A DNA stretch of 64,000 nucleotides from Lampris incognitus (GCF_029633865.1 NC_079211.1:68997462-69061461), one strand, 5' to 3'. Counted from the stretch's first letter, positions 1 to 8,438 are shown. Program-made: numbers and translations. The notes: generated by a model from the sequence alone, not told the origin.

Positions 1-700
1 ACCGATTTTCAAGAACAAGGGTGATGTGCAGAACTGTAGCAACTACAGAGGTATAAAGTTGATCAGCCACAGCATGAAGATATGGGAAAGAGTAATAGAA
101 GCTAGGTTAAGAAGAGAGGTGATGAAGGTGTATGAGTTTAAATACTTGGGGTCAACTATCCAAAGTAACGGGGAGTGTAGAAGAGAGGTGAAGAAGAGAG
201 TGCAGGCAGGGTGGAGTGGGTGGAGAAGAGTGTCAGGAGTGATGTGTGACAGAAGGGTGCCAGCAAGAGTTAAAGGGAAGGTTTACAAGATGGTTGTGAG
301 ACCAGCTATGTTGTATGGTTTGGAGACAGTGACACTGATGAAAAGACAGGAGGTGGAGGTGGAGGTGGCAGAGATGAAGATGATAAGATTTTCACTGGGA
401 GTGATGAAGAAGGACAGGATTAGGAACGAGTATATTAGAGGGACAGCTCAGGTTGGACGGTTTGGAGACAAAGCAAGAGAGGCAAGATTGAGATGGCTTG
501 GACATGTGTGGAGGAGAGATGCTGGGTATATTGGGAGAAGGATGCTGAATATGGAGCTGCCAGGGAAGAGGAGAAGAGGAAGGCCAAAGAGGAGGTTTGT
601 GGATGTGGTGAGGGAGCACATGCAGGTGGCTGGTGTGACAGAGGAAGATGCAGAAGACAGGATGAGATGGAAACGGATGATCCGCTGTGGCGCCCCCTAA
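1..700 (+). pseudogene. Non-LTR retrotransposon (RTE-like LINE) reverse transcriptase, internally deleted 3' part
   Basis: The frame is open from base 2 (it enters from outside the window) to a TAA at 698-700. The first ~35 residues carry the RT palm motif NCSNYRGIKLISH and then KIWERVIEARLR. About residue 37 the protein jumps directly to YEFKYLGSTIQSNG, which in intact relatives lies a few hundred residues downstream, after the catalytic F/YADD motif. The remainder is the family's C-terminal region (RVKGKVYKMVVRPAMLYG, then RIRNEYIRGTA, EARLRWLGHV, GRPKRRF and a final MIRCG). The catalytic core is therefore missing and the element cannot reverse transcribe, although the deletion kept the frame. 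A trinucleotide tail follows directly, as in RTE-type LINEs. The clade assignment is from recalled motifs; the RT identity is firm. Confidence 0.85.
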
Positions 701-713
701 CGGGAGCAGCTGA

Positions 714-733
714 AAGTAGTAGTAGTAGTAATA
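714..733 (+). repeat. AGT trinucleotide tail of the LINE
   Basis: A run of AGT/GTA units follows the LINE stop codon by about 13 bases. RTE-type LINEs typically end in short trinucleotide repeats rather than poly(A), so this probably marks the element's 3' end. Confidence 0.6.
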
Positions 734-772
734 AGCACTAGGAATTTTACTTGGCGTTGTTGGTGCGAAAAA

Positions 773-824
773 GGGCGTCTGGGTAGCGTAGCGGTCTATT
801 CTATTGCCTACCAACACGGGGATC
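773..824 (+). mobile_element. tRNA-derived SINE, 5' part (head), split by insertion
   Basis: The segment begins GGGCGTCTGGGTAGCGTAGC, which looks like a degenerate tRNA 5' half with an A-box-like TAGCGTAGCGG. It ends in CGGGGATC at 817-824. The missing continuation, with a B-box GGTTCGAATCC, is found 1.14 kb downstream at 1967, also starting with CGGGGATC. The two parts read as one SINE interrupted by an inserted element. It is a transposon-derived head, not a functional tRNA gene. Confidence 0.75.
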
Positions 825-972
825 CAAGGCTGGATTATGGACCAGGCATGCCGGGTGAGTGCCCTTAGGCCCAGGACCACGAGCGGCCTCAAAGGTCAGG
901 GGTATTGTGTTCGCTTATAGTAGGGATCCCCAATCATACCCAAAAGGGACGTTTGTTGCAACCCTGCGTCGC

Positions 973-1141
973 GATGCAGGGCCTAAGCTAGTCTCTATTG
1001 ATGCAGGGCCCCAAGCTAGTCTCTATTGATGCAGGGCCCCAAGCTAGTCTCTATTGATGCTTGGCCCCAAGCTAGTCTCTATTGATGCGGGGCCCCAAGC
1101 TAGTCTCTATTGATGCGGGGCCCCAAGCTACAGTCTCTACT
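973..1141. repeat. 28-bp tandem repeat, six copies, inside the hAT-like element
   Basis: Six head-to-tail units start at 973, 1000, 1028, 1056, 1084 and 1112. Each reads GATGCAGGGCCCCAAGCTAG followed by TCTCTATT, with minor changes (AGG to TTG or GGG; a two-base insertion in the last unit). Repeats near the ends are frequent in hAT elements and can be transposase binding sites, but that role here is inference. Confidence 0.85.
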
Positions 1142-1363
1142 GATTTCTCCACTGATGCAAGTGACCTGAAATAATCGGACTCAAGCCATGCACATTATAT
1201 GAGTGACTTAACTTTGTGTAGCGTCACCATGACATTATCATACTTTCCCAGTCTGCGACATAGACAGTATAAGAAACCGGGACTCGAAGCGGAAGCCTTT
1301 CTCGGTTGCTAGGGACTCGTTTGAAGCGGAGCCATAGATATTACAAATATAAACGTACTAAAC

Positions 1364-1381
1364 GTGTGTGTGTGTGTGTGG
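1364..1381. repeat. GT dinucleotide microsatellite
   Basis: Nine GT units followed by a G-rich stretch, inside the hAT-like element. Confidence 0.8.
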
Positions 1382-1966
1382 GGGCGGGTGTTTCTAAATA
1401 TATCACAATGCCGGTTTGAAGAGTTTGCACCTTATGTTTACATTGTAGCAATTAAGAGTGCAGCATGTGCCTCGTGTTTACATTGTAGCGTTGAGAATGC
1501 AACAAAGGCTGACATAGCACAAGCTCGATGCCTCTGATCGACTTCGTTGTTTCATTGTGTGGAGTAGAACAGATGTGCTAGCTAGAATGCCCACACTGAA
1601 GACATTTAAACAGGTAGTTTTACTAAGATATGCCCATATGTCACTGAATCACTTGCTCTGGAACAAACATGTATCTCCTGCTGCTAAGCCGTTGTAAGTG
1701 GGGAGAAGGCTTCGCAATGTGTTTGCCATGCTGTGAGCTGCTGTTCTCGTCTCCGTTTGTTTTGTGATTCAAACCCGAGTTGGACTTTGTCATCGCCATC
1801 CGAATCCCATGCAGACTGGCATAGCGTTGACCACCACGTTGGCTATTTGCATTAGTTTTACATGTAACTATGGTTAGTATTGTTTGCGTAGCCTATCTGA
1901 CGGGGCAGGGGGAGGGGGCAATTGACGTGCGTGCCCCGGGGCCCCCTGGTGGGTAATCCGGCCATA

Positions 1967-2335
1967 CGGGGATCACCGGTTCGAATCCCCGTGTTACCTC
2001 CGGCTTGGTCGGGTGTCCCTATAGACACAATTGGCCGTGTCTGCAGGTAGGGAGCCGGATGTGGGTATGTGTCCTGGTCGCTGCACTAGCGCCTCCTCTG
2101 GTCGGTTGGGGCGCCTGATCGCGGGTAACTGGGGGGAATAACGTGATCCGCCCACGCGCCACATCCCGCTGGTGAAACTCATTGTCAGGTGAAAAGAAGC
2201 GGCTGGTCTCTCCGGATCGGCATAGGGGACGGAGCAGCGACCGGAATGGCTCAAAAGAGAGGGGTAATTAGCCGGATACAATTGGGGAGGAAAAGGGGGG
2301 GATAAATGAATAAATAAAATAAAAATAAAGTGTGA
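1967..2335 (+). mobile_element. tRNA-derived SINE, 3' part (body and A-rich tail)
   Basis: This continues the head at 773-824. The B-box-like GGTTCGAATCC lies at about 1979-1989. The tRNA-unrelated body follows, and it ends in GGATACAATTGGGGAGG, a G run and an A-rich tail (ATAAATGAATAAATAAAAT). The joined element would be about 420 bp. The box motifs would serve an internal RNA polymerase III promoter, now split by the insertion at 825-1966 and so probably inactive. The exact tail end is uncertain because A-rich sequence continues to about 2400. Confidence 0.75.
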
Positions 2336-2440
2336 TAAAGTATGTGATACAACTAAAAAATATATAGTAAAAAGTAAAAGTACAATTTTATATACAAATC
2401 GCAATATATGCGTGTGAGTGGTCTGTCACTGGGGGCAGGA
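2336..2440. other. A/T-rich spacer, no gene seen
   Basis: A/T-rich sequence following the SINE tail, without recognisable coding or element motifs. Confidence 0.5.
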
Positions 2441-2493
2441 GGGGCTGTTGATTAGTTTGGGGGGCTGTTGATTAGTACGGAGGGGCTGTTGAT
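2441..2493. repeat. 20-bp tandem repeat, left half, interrupted by the Gypsy insertion
   Basis: Units start at 2441, 2461 and 2482 with GGGGCTGTTGATTAGT. The third unit is cut after GTTGAT at 2493 by the LTR. The same unit resumes after the other LTR at 7958-7989. On the minus strand this repeat follows directly on the L2-like reading frame ending GLINS, so it probably grew from that LINE's 3' end. Confidence 0.8.
2489..2493. repeat. Target-site duplication TTGAT, left copy
   Basis: TTGAT abuts the left LTR here and the right LTR at 7958-7962. A 5-bp duplication is usual for Ty3/Gypsy integrases. Confidence 0.85.
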
Positions 2494-2699
2494 TGTTGTA
2501 TCTTCCTTAGAGTACTGACCAGCTTATACTGCTAGGTTACAACATAAATCAGTCGGGATATAGAAATTTGCCGTCATGACAGCTGGTGGTTTTATTATAC
2601 AACAACTGTCACATGACACTCCAAGGCACCCGTAATACCAATACCCTGGTCCGCCTATAGGTGGCAGCAACGGACCAGGTATGATCACAATATATAACA
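2494..2699 (-). repeat. 3' LTR of the Gypsy element
   Basis: A 206-bp LTR, in plus orientation TGTTGTATCTTCC to ACAATATATAACA. It has TG...CA ends and matches 7747-7957 over its full length except for scattered substitutions and a 5-bp deletion near 2561. Confidence 0.93.
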
Positions 2700-2712
2700 T
2701 CTCCTCCCCACT
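2700..2712 (-). promoter_or_regulatory. Polypurine tract of the Gypsy element
   Basis: The minus strand reads AAGTGGGGAGGAGA immediately before the 3' LTR start (TGTTATATATTG). This is the expected position and composition for the plus-strand DNA primer. Confidence 0.75.
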
Positions 2713-2998
2713 TAATGAACATGTGGCATCACTAATATCAGAACAAACACCTGTAACCAATAAGCCACTATCATGACATGTAAACACTATGTTGTCCATG
2801 GTAACCAAAATATCTCAAATCCCTGGAATCAAAACTGTTCAATTACAAATAACAATATAATTAACAGTCCCCCTTACTCCCAGTGACAAGCAACAATACT
2901 ACTTTTTCTTTCTTTTTTAACTAAGTAAATGAGGTGCACTACTCAGACCCTGCCATAACCCCGGGGATTATTCTGCCCCATTCTTCAGAGTGTGGCTA
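2713..2998 (-). other. 3' untranslated region of the Gypsy element
   Basis: Between the integrase stop and the polypurine tract. It has a polypyrimidine stretch at 2900-2920 (plus strand) and no reading frame that looks coding. Confidence 0.6.
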
Positions 2999-4525
2999 CT
3001 ATAAATCTAGGCGTTTAGGAGACCGCCGTTCTCTCTGGGGATACCAGCGGTTAGCACCAGCCTCTGGCGGATCTACAAGGGCTGCAACAGGGACAGACAT
3101 CAGTGTGGAGCATGACGGCAGTTCTGTCTCTGAAACTGCTGAAGAGATGGGCCCAGAAGAAGCAGGTTCTGTGTGACCTGGTGCATTCTGGGTGAGGTTG
3201 GGTTGGGCTGGGTTTTCCTGTTCGTATGGCTCAGCACAGACCACAGGTAGTGGTGGTGTAGTGTTCTCAGACGCTGTTTCTGCAGCAAGCATTTGGTCTG
3301 TGGGTCTCCTCCAGACGGTGTCCTCAGTGATCCGGACTGTACAGGATACAGGCCCTGTCTGTGCCAGGACGGTGGCTGGCACCCATTTTGGTCCAGTGTT
3401 ATAGTTGCGTGCCAGTACACTGTCACCTGGGAAGAAAACCCTTTCTTTTGCTTTATGTTGGCGTTGTTGAACCTGAGTTTGTTGTTTCAGGTGAACAGTC
3501 TCTTTGGTCATTGGTGGTTTTAGGAGGTCGGGGCTGGTGCAGATCTGTCTCTTCATGAGCAGCACCGCAGGAGCAGCTCTTGTGGTTGCGTGGGGCACAT
3601 TTCTGTAAGACAGCAGGAAGTTGTTCAGCCTCTGGTGGAGAGAGCCTTGGCTCTGAGAAGCCTTCAAAGCGTGCTTCATGTTCTGAACAAATCTCTCTGC
3701 TAATCCATTAGTAGATGGGTGATAGGGAGCAGAGCAGATGTGTTGCACTCCATTTACCTCGAGGAATCGCTCGAACTCTTGTGAGACAAATTGGGGCCCG
3801 TTATCACTCACCAGCTGTTCCGGGAAGCCAAACCGACTGAACATTTCCCCAAGTTTCTTGATGGTTTTCTCAGCTGTTGTCGATCTCATTATGGCCACTT
3901 CTGGCCACTTGCTGTGAGCATCAACTGCCACCAGAAACATCCTCTCCTCGAACGGCCCAGCAAAATCAATGTGGACACGCTGCCAGGGTCCCTCTGGCCA
4001 TTCCCATGGGTGGAGGGGGGCTGGCTGTGGCATGCCACGCACCTGCTGACAAGATGGATATGTTCTCTCAATCTCTTCTATTTGCCCATCCAGCCCGGGC
4101 CACCAGAAGTAGCTCCTGGCGAGTTCTTTCATGTGGACCATTCCGCTGTGGCCTGCATGTAGCTGCTGTAGTAGCCTTTTTCGCAGCGTGGGTGGAATAA
4201 TCACTCTGCGTCCCCATAGGAGACATCCTGCCTGCACAGAGAGCTCATTCCTTCTTGCTAGGTACGGTTTTAGCTCTGGAAGGTTCCCACTCCTTCCGCT
4301 GATCACAACATCTATCAGTTTGAACAGCACAAGGTAATTTCGGGTGTGTCGTTTCACTTGAGTAGAAGTGATGGGAGCCTCCTGCACTTGCCTGAAGTAG
4401 AAAATGCCAGCCTGCTGTGGCTCACCATGGTCAACCGGCAGGGGCAGCCTAGAGAGGCTGTCAGCATTTGCATGCAGCTCCGACTTGCGGTACTTGATGT
4501 CGTAGTCGTGGGCGGACAACAACAA
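2999..4525 (-). pseudogene. Gypsy integrase (with the tail of RNase H)
   Basis: 508 codons are open. The start is the RNase H end and linker (HDYDIKYRKSELHANADSLS). A zinc-binding HHCC region follows (LHAGHSGMVHMKELARSYFW), then the catalytic core with the D,D,E residues in HIDFAGP, VSDNGPQF and NGLAERF. The C-terminal part has no chromodomain. Integrase would insert the cDNA with a 5-bp stagger, matching the TTGAT duplication. The first Cys of the CxxC pair is a Tyr (ERTYPSCQQ), which should disable the zinc finger. The annotated start is only the first Met of the open frame; the protein would be cut from a polyprotein. Confidence 0.9.
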
Positions 4526-4852
4526 GGCCCATCTTTGCTGGCTGCCAAGGAAGGAATACCAGTATGGGGCCCGAAAATTGTTGTCAGGGGACAGTGGTCT
4601 GTCAGAAGGACAAATTTCCTCCCAAAGAGATATCGGTGAAATTTTCTGACCCCAAATACAACTCCCAGCGCTTCTCGTTCAATTTGCGCATAGTTGCGTT
4701 CGGCTTGGTTGAGTGTGCGTGAAGCGAACGCGACCGGCCGCTCTTCACCACTGGGCATGAAGTGATAAATGACTGCCCCCACTCCGTAAGGGGAAGCATC
4801 ACATGCGAGTTGTAAGGGCAATGTGGGGTCAAAGTGTGTCAGCGTGTCAGAC
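4526..4852 (-). pseudogene. Gypsy RNase H domain
   Basis: The minus-strand frame entering near 4821 reads LQLACDASPYGVGAVIYH, the first catalytic Asp region of Ty3-type RNase H. VAFASRTLNQAERNYAQIER follows (second acidic position), then FVLLTDHCPL (third Asp). After about residue 95 that frame loses similarity, while the integrase frame (4525 downward) carries the domain's end, so a frameshift lies near 4500-4540. RNase H removes the RNA template during cDNA synthesis. It follows RT with a frame change. Confidence 0.85.
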
Positions 4853-5484
4853 TCAAGCAGCGCCTTTTTGTTTGCGCAAAGGCAGCCTCACACTGATCAG
4901 TCCATTCCCATGCCTTGCCTTGCCATGGCACAGCAGCTGGTGAAGTGGTTGCAGCGGAGAAGAGAGGCTCGGTATGAATTCCCCATAGCAGTTTAGGAGC
5001 CCGAGATAAGAGCGTAGTTGACTCACATTTTGAGGCGTCGGTGCTTCCACGATTGCTTTGATTTTGGATGGAGCGTTGTGTAAGCCCTCTGAATCTATTA
5101 CGTGACCCAAATACTCTACTGCAGACTGGAAAAACTCACACTGTGATCTGCGGACCCTGAGTCCATATTCTTCCAGCCGCTGCAGTGTGGCATCCAGATT
5201 TCCCAGGTGCTCTTGCTCGGTCTTCCCGGTGACCAGTATGTCATCCAAGTAGCATTGGACGCCAGCCAAGCCGCTCAGTATCTGGTCCATCGCACGCTGG
5301 AAGAGAGCCGGGCCGATGTTATTCCAAAGGGTAGCCTGCAGTATTGGTAGAGGCCCTTGTGAGTGACTATCGTGAGCAGCTCTCTCGACTTCTCACCCAC
5401 TTGCATCTGGAGGGAGGCTTGTGTGAGGTCAATTTTGCTGAATTTTTGTCCTCCAGCCAATCCAATGAAAAGCTCCTCAATGTG
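4853..5484 (-). pseudogene. Gypsy reverse transcriptase, C-terminal two thirds
   Basis: The reading continues in two frames. 5505-5275 carries HIEELFIGLAGGQKFSKIDL (first catalytic Asp), then LYQYCRLPFGITSA. 5290-4853 carries the active-site box YLDDILVTG and the thumb/connection region (VEYLGHVIDSEGL, LRSYLGLLNCYGEFIP). The switch between them near 5290 is a frameshift. The usual Tyr in the first box (LTQAY) is Ser (LTQAS). Its N-terminal part lies at 6057-6401, split off by the MITE at 5493-6056. Confidence 0.88.
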
Positions 5485-5492
5485 GGGTAGTG
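5485..5492. repeat. 8-bp target duplication GGGTAGTG, left copy
   Basis: GGGTAGTG at 5485-5492 recurs at 6057-6064, immediately flanking the MITE. An 8-bp duplication is the hAT signature. Confidence 0.9.
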
Positions 5493-6056
5493 CAGTGTTT
5501 CTCAACCGGGGGTCCGCGGACCCCTAGTGGTCCGTGGTGTAATTGCAAGGGGTCCGTGAAAATAAAATATCTTTAAAAAAAGATCCTATGACATTTATAG
5601 AAATAGGATTATTTTACTCAAATGTGACTGAGACCTTTATCTACCTAAACTATAAAGGGTAACAGGACTTTTTTCTCTTATTACATCTGTTTCACAAGTG
5701 TAATTTATTGTATTTTAATAAGAGATCTCGCTCCCGTTTGCATTGTTAAAAGTTACTGCATAAAAATTCTGTTGTTACATATATCTGAAAGTTACTGAAT
5801 ACATATTCTGTTTTGTTACATATATCTGAAAGTTACTGCATAATAATTCCGTTTTGTTAACTATATCTAAGTTACAACTGAAAGCTCTTATTTTTGCCCC
5901 AAAGAGTGAATAAATGCTATAATGCAATTTAAAATGCAGTTTCTACTGTTTCTATCAAATTGCAACCCCCCTCCCCCAAGATCAGGTGGAGGGGTCCTCA
6001 GGGTAGATCAAAAATACGCAGGGGGTCCAGGACCCCAAAAAGGTTGAGAACCACTG
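5493..6056. mobile_element. hAT-type MITE (Charlie-like ends) inserted in the Gypsy RT
   Basis: The 564-bp element starts CAGTGTTTCTCAACC, and the complement of its right end reads CAGTGGTTCTCAACC. Inverted similarity continues through GGGGTCC blocks. The consensus hAT end CAGTG...CTCAACC and the 8-bp duplication agree. The interior is A/T-rich with short direct repeats (ACATATATCTGAAAGTTACT twice, at about 5777 and 5818) and no transposase. It interrupts the RT coding sequence and so postdates the Gypsy insertion. Confidence 0.92.
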
Positions 6057-6401
6057 GGGTAGTGGATATTGTTCTGCCTCAAGCACTGGGTTTATGGTGA
6101 CTTTGAAGTCGCCGCAGATTCTCACCGAATTATCTTTTTTTATAACTGGCACGATTGGAGTGGCCCAGTCACTCCGGCTGACAGGCTGCAGCACCCCCCT
6201 CCCGACCAAGGATTCCAGCTCGGCTTCCACTTTTGGCTTTATTGCGTAGGGAACTGGTTTGGCTATCATGAACCTTGGTTTGCTATCCGGCTGAATGTTC
6301 AGTTTAACTGTTATGTCTTTCATTGTTCCCAGTTCCTCCTTGAACACATCTGCACGTTTGTTCAGAACCGTTGTCAGACGTTTTTCACCTTTGCACACCA
6401 T
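6057..6401 (-). pseudogene. Gypsy reverse transcriptase, N-terminal third
   Basis: The minus-strand frame reads KPRFMIAKPVPYAIKPKVEA, ELESLVGRGVLQPVSRSDWA, TPIVPVIKKDNSVRICGDFK and ends YPLP at the MITE boundary. These are the entry motifs of Ty3/Gypsy RT (LxxxGxIxP, W.SP/TPIV, R.CGDF). After YPLP the frame runs into the MITE end, so the protein is truncated. The matching continuation HIEELF begins on the other side at about 5484. Confidence 0.9.
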
Positions 6402-6431
6402 ACAAATTGCAGGCCAGTCCAGTGTGAGCGC

Positions 6432-6923
6432 CTACAGCCACGACCGACCCAGCAGAGATGGAAAGTTCCCTTTGGCTACATACAGTGGTAGTTTGGCTGT
6501 CTGGCCATTCACCAGGACTGTGACATTGACGACGCCTTTTGTTCCCACTGACTTGCTGGTGTATGTTTTCAGTTTGAGACTGGTTGGTTGTAATGGAAGG
6601 TGCTGCAAGGTTTCCTTGTAAACAGCATACGACACGATGGTGACAGCTGCACCGGTGTCAATTTCCATGCGCACTGGTTTCCCCTCCAGCAGTGGAGTTT
6701 CCCAATATCCATCTGGACCTCCCTGCACTGACAGTACATACACTGATGCCTCATCAGATGAGCTGTTGGGCTCAGCGGTGGTGTGGCTTGGTTCCACACT
6801 GTGTACAGACTGTCTCTTTTTGAATGTGGGCATTGGCATTTTGGTTACTTGCTTTGGGTTTCTGTCAGCTCCCTTACTTCTGCAAGCGCGTTCCAGGTGC
6901 CCCTTTTTCCACATTTCCTGCAA
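6432..6923 (-). pseudogene. Gypsy aspartic protease with end of gag zinc knuckle
   Basis: The frame opens in the last zinc knuckle (KKGHLERACRSKG). After a linker it carries RMEIDTGAAVTIVS, the DTGA active site of retropepsin-like proteases, then LYVAKGNFPSLLGRSWL, matching the conserved LLG..W end. The protease would release the polyprotein parts. It is in a different frame from the upstream gag, with the switch inside the second zinc knuckle. Confidence 0.87.
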
Positions 6924-7583
6924 TCCACCTCCTTACTCCAATACTCAGCTGCAAAATGTCCTGTTTTGTCGCATCGGTAACATTTATCATGAGCCCCCTT
7001 GTGCTCGGTGGAGACCCGGTGTAGTTTACCACTTGCACTGAGGTGCTGAGCCTCCCTGGCAGCTAGCTCCATTGACACAGCAATCTCGACAGCTTTATCC
7101 AATGTGAGTGAACCTTCAGTTTGCAGACGTTTCTGAGTAGCCTCACTCCTCAGCCCGCACACGAGTCTGTCTCTTATGGTGTCATTCAGCACATCATTGA
7201 ATTCACAACGCTCTGCTAGCCTCCTCAGTGCAGCCACAAACACTGTTACACTCTCCCCTTCCTCTCGGTTTCTTTTATGGAAACGAAAACGTTCTGCGTT
7301 TACCAGTGGCTCGGGTGAGACATGGGCCGTCAACGTAGCCACTATGCTAGCGTACCTTCTAGTCCCAGGCTTGGCTGGCTGGACCAGGCAACGCAGCACA
7401 CCAAAAGTTTTCGGTCCCATTACTCGAGAACGTTGGCACAATCTTCTCATCTGCAGTCCCATTTGCTTGAGCAAAGTATTCAAAACGTTCTGTGTAGTAG
7501 CGCCACTGCTCAGTATTGTCATCAAGGGGGCCAATGCTCCCGCTCATCCCCGCCATTTTCACCACGCTCGCTGCTTTTTTCAC
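6845..7583 (-). pseudogene. Gypsy gag (capsid and nucleocapsid)
   Basis: The likely start is the MAGMSGSIGPL stretch near 7553-7556. The first frame (7583-7359) gives EQWRYYTERFEYFAQANGTA, then breaks. The capsid continues in the frame of 7534-6845 (RFRFHKRNREEGESVTVFVA, ALRRLAERCEFNDVLNDTIR). The nucleocapsid knuckle CYRCDKTGHFAAEY has lost its last Cys to Tyr, and the second, CRKCGKRG, is broken by a frameshift near 6900. The GESV...FV...LRRLA...C and RD..V.G pattern is the common retrotransposon gag capsid motif. Confidence 0.87.
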
Positions 7584-7730
7584 AAGTATCTTCCCTCTGC
7601 CGACACTGCAGCCTCTGACGGTGAAGCTAACTTGCTAACCTGCTAGCCTGCTAGCTTCCAGCTTTCACAGCAACAGTCCAGCTCAGAATCTTCGAAACCA
7701 GCGGAGAAACACACGCGGATGTCGAATAAG
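7584..7730 (-). other. 5' leader of the Gypsy element
   Basis: Lies between the primer binding site and gag. Three copies of the short word GCTAGC/TTGCTAAC cluster at 7630-7655. No coding signal. Confidence 0.55.
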
Positions 7731-7743
7731 ATCCTCGTCGCCA
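7731..7743 (-). promoter_or_regulatory. Primer binding site of the Gypsy element
   Basis: The minus strand reads TGGCGACGAGGAT, three bases inside the 5' LTR. It begins with TGG, complementary to a tRNA CCA end. The exact tRNA cannot be named without a search. Confidence 0.75.
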
Positions 7744-7746
7744 CTT

Positions 7747-7957
7747 TGTCGTGTCTTCCTTAGAGTATTGGTCAACTTATACTGCTAGGTTACAACATAA
7801 ATCAGTCGGGAGACGGATTCGAAATTTGCCGTCATGACAGCCGGTGGTTTTATTATACAACAACTGTCACATGACACTCCAAGGCACCCGTAATATCAAT
7901 ACCCTGGTCCGCCTATAGGTGGCAAAAACGGACCAGGTATAATCACAATATACAACA
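7747..7957 (-). repeat. 5' LTR of the Gypsy element
   Basis: A 211-bp LTR, in plus orientation TGTCGTGTCTTCC to CAATATACAACA, matching 2494-2699. The TG...CA termini and the adjacent TTGAT duplication fix both ends. Confidence 0.93.
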
Positions 7958-7989
7958 TTGATTAGTCCGGGGGGGCTGTTGATTAGTCC
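7958..7989. repeat. 20-bp tandem repeat, right half, with TTGAT target duplication
   Basis: TTGAT at 7958-7962 is the second target duplication. The interrupted unit resumes (TTAGTCCGG) and one more unit (GGGGCTGTTGATTAGTCC) follows, matching 2441-2493. Confidence 0.8.
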
Positions 7990-8220
7990 AACTGCAACAG
8001 GGAAGAACGAGTTGTGGCATGAGGTGTTGGTCCTGATGGAACTCAGCCTCTTGCCAGAGGTCTGAGTTTCAGAAAAGTGGTGTCCAGGGTGGGAGGGGTC
8101 GGCAACAACCTTCCCTGCCCACCTCAAAGTCCTGCAGGGAGGCAGGCAGCAGACCTTGTTCACCGAACGAATGATGTGCTGTAGCCTGCCCTGGTCCCTG
8201 GCGCTGAAGGAGGTCAGCAT
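7990..8220 (-). pseudogene. L2-like LINE reverse transcriptase, C-terminal fragment
   Basis: The minus-strand translation reads FSARDQGRLQHIIRSVNKVC, then LRWAGKVVADPSHPGHHFSE, GKRLSSIRTNTSCHNSFFPV and AVGLINS. These match the conserved C-terminal stretch of fish L2/CR1-type LINE proteins (ARDQGRLQ, DPSHPGH, F.LLPSGRRLRSI, NSFFP.AV.L.N). A short internal deletion shortens the middle. The catalytic RT domain is absent. The fragment joins the 27-bp minisatellite upstream and the 20-bp repeat downstream. Confidence 0.82.
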
Positions 8221-8438
8221 GGACTCAGTGATGGAGGAGTCAGCATGGACTCAGTGATGGAGAAGTCAGCATGGACTCAGTGATGGAGGAGGTCAGCATG
8301 GACTCAGTGATGGAGGAGTCTTATGGACTCAGTGATGAAGGAGTCCTCATGGACTTAGTGATGGAGGAGGCCAGCATGGACTCTGATGGAGGAGATCAGT
8401 GAGATGGAGGAGGTCAGCATAGACTCTGATGGAGGAGT
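8203..8438. repeat. 27-bp minisatellite derived from LINE coding sequence
   Basis: About eight imperfect units of GTCAGCATGGACTCAGTGAT plus GGAGGAG, 26-30 bp each, becoming more diverged to the right. On the minus strand a unit encodes SSITESMLT and the first unit runs in frame into FSARDQGRLQ of the adjacent LINE fragment. Confidence 0.85.

Larger units (their letters stand above)
825..1966. mobile_element. Non-autonomous hAT-like DNA transposon inserted in the SINE
   Basis: The 1,142-bp segment is flanked by the direct repeat CGGGGATC (817-824 and 1967-1974), an 8-bp target duplication as made by hAT transposases. The ends are imperfect inverted repeats: the left end begins CAAGGCTGGATTA and the complement of the right end reads TATGGCCGGATTA (10 of 13 match), and similarity continues into a CCAGG-containing stretch. 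No transposase reading frame is present, so it would have moved in trans. It contains a 28-bp subterminal tandem repeat and a short GT tract. An older Zisupton- or hAT-related family is possible; the insertion itself is well supported by the split SINE. Confidence 0.75.
2494..7957 (-). mobile_element. Ty3/Gypsy LTR retrotransposon, nearly full length, degenerate
   Basis: The 5.46-kb element lies on the minus strand: 5' LTR (7747-7957), PBS, gag, protease, RT, RNase H, integrase, PPT, 3' LTR (2494-2699), in the order usual for Gypsy. Removing the 564-bp hAT-type MITE at 5493-6056 leaves about 4.9 kb. Each domain is recognisable but they are spread over different frames. The LTRs differ at about 12 aligned positions plus a 5-bp indel (counted by eye), so the insertion is not recent. 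The protein motifs resemble the K02A2.6-like Gypsy group of fish genomes, without a chromodomain. It is dead as an autonomous element. Confidence 0.92.

Noticed and set aside
773..824. tRNA gene
   Set aside because: Only a degenerate 5' half with an A-box; the B-box lies beyond an insertion and a SINE body follows.
392..892. 166-codon minus-strand frame opposite the LINE
   Set aside because: A shadow of the LINE coding strand with a run of Tyr from the AGT tail.
2524..2808. 94-codon minus-strand open frame across the left LTR
   Set aside because: It spans LTR and 3' untranslated sequence and matches nothing; a chance frame.
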